Source: Candidatus Omnitrophota bacterium (GTDB taxonomy: Bacteria; Omnitrophota; Gorgyraeia; 2-01-FULL-45-10). From it: a stretch of DNA of 7,559 bases. Shown here one piece after another: positions 1-4,148 of this stretch (position 1 is its first letter; each line of letters opens with the position of its first letter). A program made the position numbers and the translations under genes. Location of the stretch: NCBI GenBank assembly GCA_026387165.1, contig JAPLMG010000056.1, positions 1 through 7,559 on the forward strand, in the 5' to 3' direction. Under the pieces are notes generated by a model. That model made no database searches, was not told where the DNA came from, and saw only the letters and a list, made by a program, of their open reading frames with translations.

Positions 1-272
1 CGCCTTTCGCCATATTCGATATTGTATCGGTTTATGTCGAATCGCTTGACAAGTTTCCCGAAAAGGCCTTATCAGCTTCCGAAGCTGATAAGGGGTTCAA
101 TCTTACGCTTATCGAAGCGCCCGATCAATATATCTTTACCATGGCTCAAAATAAGAGCGGCATGATGGTTGTGGATAATCTGCAGCTTTACGCGGATCTC
201 AAGAAGAACCCTTTACGAGGCGAAAAACAGGCTAATCATATTTTGAAAATTCTTAAAAAGGCATTAAAGTGA
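1..272 (+). CDS. AbiEi-type antitoxin-like protein, C-terminal fragment (5' cut by window)
   Basis: An open frame enters from the window edge (first full codon at 3) and ends at TGA 270-272, giving about 89 residues. Its end carries a motif of the form VVDNLQLYADLKK..LRGEKQANHIL. This matches the C-terminal LYLDL...GRGEEAAEHL signature that I recall for AbiEi-type antitoxins and transcriptional repressors of type IV toxin-antitoxin systems. In that family an N-terminal winged helix binds the operon promoter, and this part lies outside the window. The stop overlaps the GTG start of the next gene, an AbiEii-like nucleotidyltransferase, which is the normal antitoxin-then-toxin order. A perfect 12-bp hairpin lies inside the frame at 67-93 and encodes an ALSASEADKG stretch that may be an insertion. 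The pairing and motif support the call. The missing N-terminus prevents certainty, and it could be an uncharacterised relative. Confidence 0.62.
   Translation, partial: PFAIFDIVSVYVESLDKFPEKALSASEADKGFNLTLIEAPDQYIFTMAQNKSGMMVVDNLQLYADLKKNPLRGEKQANHILKILKKALK
67..93. repeat. perfect 12-bp inverted repeat inside the AbiEi-like frame
   Basis: The arm CCTTATCAGCTT (67-78) is followed by a 3-nt loop (79-81) and its exact reverse complement AAGCTGATAAGG (82-93). It lies within an intact reading frame, so it is not a terminator of this gene in the ordinary sense, and no T-run follows. It is one of several palindromes embedded in genes of this window. Confidence 0.85.
255..261 (+). promoter_or_regulatory. 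ribosome binding site deciding the GTG start at 269
   Basis: AAAAAGG at 255-261 lies seven bases ahead of GTG 269-271, inside the end of the upstream gene. The GTG overlaps the upstream TGA as GTGA. Together these support the GTG start and suggest translational coupling of the antitoxin-like and toxin-like genes. Confidence 0.6.
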
Positions 273-1102
273 GGAACAAGGTATTCGAATATTATTCGCC
301 AATTCATTTAGGCAAACTTAGGCGTGTATTGGCCGACATATATACCGCGTTTGGCGATTTATCAGAAAATCTATATTTAGTCGGCGGCCTTGTGCCCGAT
401 CTGTTGGTAAAAAATAAACTATCGTATCTTAGGGAGTATTTGGGGACGCTGGATATAGATCTTGCCATTAAATTTGCTGTTTCTGAAAAAGGTAAATACA
501 GAAACTTGTATAATATTTTGCGATCCATGGGCTTTGAGAAACAGAAGACAGGTGATGGCATGGATGTTATGAATCATAGTTTCATCAAGTACGAAAGCGG
601 ATATAAGCCTATAGTGCTGGATCTGATAACAGATGATAAATTCGAGCCCGCCGCTGATAAATTGAAGGAGATAGCGCCTAATGTGGAGGCCGTTAAGTTC
701 CGCGGCGTATATCTTGTGTTTAACGACTTTATTGCTGTCGATCTTGGGGTGACTGGAACAAAAAAATCGGTACGAATAAAGATACCTAATATAATACCTT
801 TCTTAACACTAAAGGCCTTTGCTTATTCGGACGAAGAGAATAGGGCCGCTAAGGACGCGTATGATATATGGTATACAGTAGTCAATTTTAAAGACGGCCC
901 GGTTTCTGTAAAGGAAGAATTATCCAAATACAAAAGGAATAAAGACGTTGCGTATGCGGTCAAGGTGATACGCCGCGATTTTGATAAAGAAGCTTCTTCG
1001 GGCACAAAGGATGTTGTTAATATTCTGACTGTTCGCTATGGATTGGATAGAGCTCTTGCGCTCAAAGAAGTAATGTATCCTATCAGAAGTTTAAGGGAAT
1101 AA
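269..1102 (+). CDS. AbiEii-like nucleotidyltransferase (putative type IV TA toxin)
   Basis: This 277-residue protein has the layout of a DNA polymerase beta-type nucleotidyltransferase of the AbiEii/AbiGii kind. There is a Gly-Gly at residues 39-40 (YLVGGLVPDLL), the metal-binding DxD at Asp62/Asp64 (GTLDIDLAI), a possible third carboxylate at Asp118 (IVLDLI), and a late K..D..D helix around 195-199 (KDAYDIW), which the family uses near the nucleotide. Such toxins transfer nucleotides to RNA (tRNA ends in characterised MenA toxins) or to other targets; the substrate here is unknown. The GTG start is supported by AAAAAGG and by the GTGA overlap with the AbiEi-like gene. The gene is AT-rich relative to mnmE: I count 19/60 G+C at 481-540 against 35/60 at 1501-1560, consistent with acquired cargo. 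The spacing between GG and DxD is longer than in the compact second AbiEii at 2871, so it belongs to a different subfamily. No membrane segments are seen. Confidence 0.7.
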   Translation: MRNKVFEYYSPIHLGKLRRVLADIYTAFGDLSENLYLVGGLVPDLLVKNKLSYLREYLGTLDIDLAIKFAVSEKGKYRNLYNILRSMGFEKQKTGDGMDVMNHSFIKYESGYKPIVLDLITDDKFEPAADKLKEIAPNVEAVKFRGVYLVFNDFIAVDLGVTGTKKSVRIKIPNIIPFLTLKAFAYSDEENRAAKDAYDIWYTVVNFKDGPVSVKEELSKYKRNKDVAYAVKVIRRDFDKEASSGTKDVVNILTVRYGLDRALALKEVMYPIRSLRE

Positions 1103-1118
1103 ACAAAATTAAATAAGT

Positions 1119-2600
1119 ATGAATAAATTTAGTTTAGATGATACTATCGCTGCCGTATCGACGCCATTAGGCGAGGGCGGTATCGGCATAGTCCGTGTGA
1201 GCGGCGCCAGAGCGCTCGAGATTGCGGATAAGATATTCGTGTCAAAAGACGGCAAGAAGCCGTCAGATTATGAGACGTATACAATTCACTACGGTCATAT
1301 CATACACCGCCGCGGTGTAGTTGTAGAAAACGATGTGTCACCGCGGCGGTGTATGACGCGCGACGCGCGACGCGCGACGCGCGACGAAATAATCGACGAA
1401 GTCCTGTTGACCGTGATGCGTGCGCCAAAGAGCTATACCAAAGAAGATATCGTGGAGATCAATTGCCACGGCGGCATCCATACGGTGAAGAAGGCGCTCG
1501 ACCTCGTCGTAAAGCACGGAGCGAGAGTCGCCCAGCCGGGTGAATTCACGAAGAGAGCTTTTCTAAACGGCAGGATCGACCTTACTCAGGCCGAAGCGGT
1601 GCTTGACGTAATAAGAGCCAAGACGGAAGGATCGCTAAAAGCCGCCGTGGGACAGCTTGAAGGGTGTCTCTCTAAAGATGTCACCTGTATGCTCGATGCC
1701 TTAGTAGGCATCGCTTCTCACATAGAGGCCTCTATAGATTTTCCGGATGAAGAGCTGGATATCATCAAAGAGGAGTCGCTCGAGGGAAAGATAGCCGGCA
1801 TCCTCGATAAGATGAAAGGCCTTATAGACAGTTTTAGCGAGGGCGTGGTCCTGCGAGAAGGGGTGCTGGCGGTGATCTGCGGAAAGCCTAATGTCGGAAA
1901 GTCGAGCCTCATGAATCTGCTCTTAAGGAGGGACCGCGTGATAGTGGCGCCGATCCCAGGCACGACAAGAGACGCCGTGGAGGAGATGATAAGCTTGAAC
2001 GGTGTGCCGATAAGGCTCGTTGATACGGCCGGGATAGGAGAGGTAAATGACGTTCTGTATAAGGAAAGTTCCGGCAGGAGCAAGCGCTACATAGAAAAAG
2101 CCGACATAGTGCTCCTTATGCTCGATGCCTCCACGGAAATTGACGAAGAGGATCTGGAGATCATCAGGCTGGTAGAAGGCAGGAAGAAGCTCGTTATTGT
2201 GAATAAGATAGATTTAAGCACAAACACCACCCCCGGGGTGGCCAGACCGGGGGTGGTTGGCGCGGCCCATTTATTCAAGGGTGACGCGGTGGTCGAGATC
2301 TCCGTAGAGAAGAAGATAAATATTGATCTTCTCGAAAGGTCGATCCTCGATATGGTCTGGAGCGGCAAGTACATTCAGGGCGAAGGCGCTATTCTGACGA
2401 ACGCCAGGCACAAGGAGCTCCTTGACAAAGCACTCGATAATATGTTATCTGTAAGTAAGGCGGTCAAAGACGCCATGCACCCGGAGCTGATAGCTGTGGA
2501 TCTTAAAGAGGCCGTATTTAACCTGGGCCTGATAGTGGGCCAATCGGCCTCTGACGATATCCTGGACAGGATATTCGAGAATTTCTGCATAGGGAAATAG
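1119..2600 (+). CDS. mnmE: tRNA uridine-5-carboxymethylaminomethyl modification GTPase MnmE
   Basis: MnmE (TrmE) works with MnmG to place the cmnm5/nm5 group on wobble U34 of certain tRNAs, using GTP hydrolysis and a folate-borne one-carbon unit. The N-terminal folate-binding/dimerisation domain starts with DTIAAVSTPLGEGGIGIVRVSG and includes PGEFTKRAFLNGRIDLTQAEA (about 140-160). The G domain has G1 GKPNVGKS (255-262; Asn258 is the K+-binding position), the G2/K-loop GTTRD (281-285), G3 DTAG (302-305) and G4 NKID (362-365); G5 is SVE instead of SAK. The helical domain ends in the family's FCIGK, with Cys490. At 493 residues it is longer than the usual roughly 450-460. The excess is mainly residues 62-88, between HYGHI and DEIIDEVLL, encoded by a palindrome plus 7-bp tandem repeats. 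A smaller palindromic segment encodes 370-380 after NKID. All catalytic motifs are intact, so it is probably functional. The start is set by homology; no clear Shine-Dalgarno is seen in the 16-nt gap. mnmG is not nearby. Confidence 0.97.
   Translation: MNKFSLDDTIAAVSTPLGEGGIGIVRVSGARALEIADKIFVSKDGKKPSDYETYTIHYGHIIHRRGVVVENDVSPRRCMTRDARRATRDEIIDEVLLTVMRAPKSYTKEDIVEINCHGGIHTVKKALDLVVKHGARVAQPGEFTKRAFLNGRIDLTQAEAVLDVIRAKTEGSLKAAVGQLEGCLSKDVTCMLDALVGIASHIEASIDFPDEELDIIKEESLEGKIAGILDKMKGLIDSFSEGVVLREGVLAVICGKPNVGKSSLMNLLLRRDRVIVAPIPGTTRDAVEEMISLNGVPIRLVDTAGIGEVNDVLYKESSGRSKRYIEKADIVLLMLDASTEIDEEDLEIIRLVEGRKKLVIVNKIDLSTNTTPGVARPGVVGAAHLFKGDAVVEISVEKKINIDLLERSILDMVWSGKYIQGEGAILTNARHKELLDKALDNMLSVSKAVKDAMHPELIAVDLKEAVFNLGLIVGQSASDDILDRIFENFCIGK
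1300..1356. repeat. 18-bp inverted repeat (nested palindrome) inside mnmE
   Basis: Bases 1300-1317 are the exact reverse complement of 1339-1356, separated by 21 nt. Each arm is itself an odd palindrome: TACACCGC-C-GCGGTGTA at 1303-1319 and CACCGC-G-GCGGTG at 1339-1351. The arms can therefore pair with each other or fold singly. The frame stays open across it (residues about 61-80). It coincides with extra residues relative to ordinary MnmE, at a beta-hairpin turn of the N-terminal domain. Confidence 0.92.
1355..1386. repeat. 7-bp tandem repeat GACGCGC, about 4.6 copies, inside mnmE
   Basis: GACGCGC repeats at 1355, 1362, 1369 and 1376, with a partial GACG at 1383-1386. It directly abuts the 18-bp inverted repeat. 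The period is not a multiple of three, so every copy is read in a different frame, giving TRDARRATRDE; three units together make seven codons. The encoded segment is arginine-rich and has no counterpart that I recall in MnmE. Confidence 0.95.
2226..2257. repeat. 11-bp GC-rich inverted repeat inside the MnmE G domain
   Basis: ACCACCCCCGG (2226-2236) and CCGGGGGTGGT (2247-2257) are exact reverse complements with a 10-nt loop. The left side is also an odd palindrome, CCACCCC-C-GGGGTGG (2227-2241), the same nested architecture as the 1300-1356 element. It encodes TTPGVARPGVV (370-380), between G4 NKID and the next beta strand, where loops vary in length. Confidence 0.88.
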
Positions 2601-2619
2601 CTTAAAGAGGATAAATAAT

Positions 2620-2922
2620 ATGAAAGAGCTGCCCAAGTTTCTAAAAAGTTATTTTTGGGACGCGGATTTTAAGGAGATAGACCCAAAGGAGAACAGGATT
2701 TATATTCTCCGGCGAATTTTAAATTATGGCGATGAGAGGGCTGTCAACTGGATGTTTGATAATTTTAAAAAGTCGGAAATAAAAAACGCCCTATCCAATT
2801 TTCGCGGCTATTCTCAGAAGAGCGCCAATTATTGGGTTCTTGTGTTAGATATGCCCAGAAAGGAAGTATCATGTTTGAAGAAACGCTCGTCAGGGGAGCC
2901 AAGGACATTCTGGCCGCATTAG
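2620..2922 (+). CDS. DUF6922-like small protein, probable antitoxin partner of the downstream AbiEii
   Basis: This 100-residue protein begins LPKFLKSYFWDADFKEIDP and continues with an ILRRILNYGDERAVNWMF helix and a SQKSANYWVLVLDMPRKEVSCLKK ending. That pattern (LPxFLxxYFWDxDF, YGDExAxxWL, SxKTANFWxLxL, then CL+K) is the one I recall for DUF6922, a family seen directly upstream of AbiEii-type nucleotidyltransferases. It is therefore a likely antitoxin or regulator, although no DNA-binding helix can be proved by eye. AAAGAGG (2604-2610) lies nine bases ahead of the ATG. The last 52 nt overlap the toxin gene. The residues after CLKK (RSSGEPRTFWPH) are encoded in the overlap and look like a run-on tail, not conserved family sequence. 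The gap to mnmE upstream is 19 nt, so it may be cotranscribed with it. Confidence 0.72.
   Translation: MKELPKFLKSYFWDADFKEIDPKENRIYILRRILNYGDERAVNWMFDNFKKSEIKNALSNFRGYSQKSANYWVLVLDMPRKEVSCLKKRSSGEPRTFWPH
2861..2866 (+). promoter_or_regulatory. ribosome binding site deciding the AbiEii start at 2871
   Basis: AGGAAG at 2861-2866 stands four bases ahead of ATG 2871 and within the upstream small gene. It favours MFEETLVRGAKDILAAL as the true N-terminus over an in-frame ATG at 2832, which would add 13 residues unlike the family. Confidence 0.6.
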
Positions 2923-3497
2923 GCCGCTCGGATATCCTGCGTGATGCCTATTTGGCAGGCGGCACGGCGGCAGCGCTTCAATTAGGGCACCGTCTTTCCG
3001 TAGATTTTGATTTTTTTACCGATAGGGAGTTTATTCCCAAAGTCTTTGCCGCCAATCTGTCGAAGTTGGGCTCTTTTAGCGTGGACGAGGCGGACAAAGG
3101 AACTGTTTTAGGCGTCTTCAAAGGAGTGAAGTTCAGCCTCTTTAGCTATAAATACCCTTTGATCTTTCCCGCTTTGAACTATTCAGCGGTAAGAATAGCC
3201 GATATCAGGGATATCGCGGCGATGAAAATAGATGCCATAGCCTCCCGGGGGGCAAAAAGAGATTTTGTTGATTTATATTTTATCTGCGGGGCAGGTTACA
3301 CATTAGAAGAGATTTTAAAATTCTACCATAAAAAATACGGTAAGGCGGTATCGGCTAATATTATCCATATCCAAAAGAGCCTGGTATTTTTTAATGACGC
3401 TGAGCCTGAAAGAATGCCAAAGATGCTGAAAGAAGCGCGGTGGCAAGAGATAAAAAGATATTTCGAGCGTGAAATAAAGAAATTGGCGGGAAAGTAG
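2871..3497 (+). CDS. AbiEii/AbiGii-type nucleotidyltransferase toxin
   Basis: The 208-residue protein carries the classic AbiEii core. It has an AGGTAAALQLGHR motif at about 29-41 (GGT 30-32), then SVDFDFFT with metal ligands Asp45 and Asp47, and the later block MKIDAIASRGAKRDFVDLYFI (118-138), whose Lys119, Lys129/Arg130, Asp131 and Asp134 fit the family's K...R..KRDFxDLYFL signature. It is thus a probable type IV toxin that adds nucleotides to an RNA or protein substrate, neutralised or regulated by the upstream DUF6922-like protein. The start at 2871 is chosen from AGGAAG and the family-like N-terminus. The gene overlaps its partner by 52 nt in another frame, an unusually long overlap that ties their translation together. 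No truncation is seen. The gene is followed after 44 nt by folE, a housekeeping gene, so the TA cassette appears inserted among core genes. Confidence 0.85.
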   Translation: MFEETLVRGAKDILAALGRSDILRDAYLAGGTAAALQLGHRLSVDFDFFTDREFIPKVFAANLSKLGSFSVDEADKGTVLGVFKGVKFSLFSYKYPLIFPALNYSAVRIADIRDIAAMKIDAIASRGAKRDFVDLYFICGAGYTLEEILKFYHKKYGKAVSANIIHIQKSLVFFNDAEPERMPKMLKEARWQEIKRYFEREIKKLAGK

Positions 3498-3514
3498 AGA
3501 TGGGGACTACATGA

Positions 3515-3527
3515 CACCGCGGCGGCG
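3515..3527. repeat. half-palindrome related to the mnmE element
   Basis: CACCGCGGCGGCG in the 44-nt gap before folE matches the right arm of the mnmE palindrome (CACCGCGGCGGTG, 1339-1351) at 12 of 13 bases. It follows GGGGACTACATGA, which partly resembles the GGGGACA-type repeat sequences found elsewhere in the window. It could be a remnant of the same repeat family or simply GC-rich coincidence. Confidence 0.4.
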
Positions 3528-3541
3528 AACAAGGAGATAAG

Positions 3542-4099
3542 ATGGACCAGAAAAGAATAGAAAAAGCGATCCGCGATATTTTGATAGCCGTAGGCGAGGA
3601 TCCGAAGAGGAAGGATATAAAGGATACGCCTAAGCGTGTGGCCGAGATGTACGAAGAGCTATTGGCGGGATCCGCTCTGGATCCGGAGAAGGAGCTGGAA
3701 GTCATATTCGAGAAAGAGCACGACGAGATAGTGCTCTTAAAGAACATTCCTTTTTATTCAATGTGCGAGCACCATATGCTCCCCTTTATCGGCAAGGCGC
3801 ACGTAGCCTACATACCGAGCAATAACAGGGTGACGGGTTTAAGTAAGCTCGTCAGAGTCGTAGATATATTCGCCAGGAGGCTGCAGGTCCAGGAGCGGAT
3901 CACTACGGACATCGCCGATATCATAATGAAGAAGCTTAAGCCTAAAGGCGTTATGGTTATAATAGAAGCAGAGCATATGTGCATATCGATGCGCGGGGTG
4001 AAGAAGCCCGGTGTTATGACGATAACGAGCGCCGTAAGAGGCATATTCAGGAAGAACGAGAAGACGAGAGCGGAAGCGATGGCCCTGATAAGGGGGTAA
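3542..4099 (+). CDS. folE: GTP cyclohydrolase I (FolE, type IA)
   Basis: FolE converts GTP to 7,8-dihydroneopterin triphosphate, the first step of tetrahydrofolate synthesis and also the entry to queuosine. The 185-residue protein is full length for a compact bacterial form. It has the N-terminal helical region DTPKRVAEMYEELL (28-41), then PFYSMCEHHMLPF with zinc ligands Cys75 and His78 and the adjacent His77, GLSKLVR (99-105), and AEHMCISMRGVKKPG with His145, the third zinc ligand Cys147 and Arg151. The zinc Cys/His set shows the zinc-dependent type IA enzyme and not the FolE2 type. AAGGAG (3531-3536) sits five bases before the ATG. The upstream neighbour is an AbiEii toxin gene and the downstream gene has its own promoter. 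A metabolic tie to mnmE, about 900 bases upstream, is possible because MnmE consumes a folate one-carbon unit, but this is inference. Confidence 0.97.
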   Translation: MDQKRIEKAIRDILIAVGEDPKRKDIKDTPKRVAEMYEELLAGSALDPEKELEVIFEKEHDEIVLLKNIPFYSMCEHHMLPFIGKAHVAYIPSNNRVTGLSKLVRVVDIFARRLQVQERITTDIADIIMKKLKPKGVMVIIEAEHMCISMRGVKKPGVMTITSAVRGIFRKNEKTRAEAMALIRG

Positions 4100-4104
4100 T
4101 GTAT

Positions 4105-4133
4105 TTGCACAAACGCCATTTATATGGTATATT
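4105..4133 (+). promoter_or_regulatory. sigma70-type promoter with extended -10, upstream of the TpsB gene
   Basis: TTGCAC (4105-4110), a 17-base spacer and TATATT (4128-4133), preceded by TGG (4125-4127) as an extended -10, form a strong-looking promoter. It lies in the 49-nt gap after folE. The expected start near 4140 leaves only about nine bases before ATG 4149, or about 65 before the alternative ATG 4206. Confidence 0.7.
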
Positions 4134-4148
4134 CACGGTAAATATATT

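Noticed and set aside
48..76. TTGACA at 48-53 as a -35 box
   Set aside because: At 17 bases spacing the sequence is ATCAGC, not a -10 box, and the site is inside a coding frame.
1349..1543. 64-residue Arg-rich + strand frame starting in the 7-bp repeats of mnmE
   Set aside because: An out-of-frame reading of the repeats and mnmE; no family resemblance and no start signal.
1688..1713. CGATGCC/GGCATCG 7-bp hairpin in mnmE
   Set aside because: Short and within conserved helical coding sequence (LDALVGIAS); expected by chance.
2832..2870. Upstream in-frame ATG for the AbiEii gene
   Set aside because: The added residues (MGSCVRYAQKGSI) are an out-of-frame reading of the conserved end of the small partner gene, and AGGAAG supports 2871.
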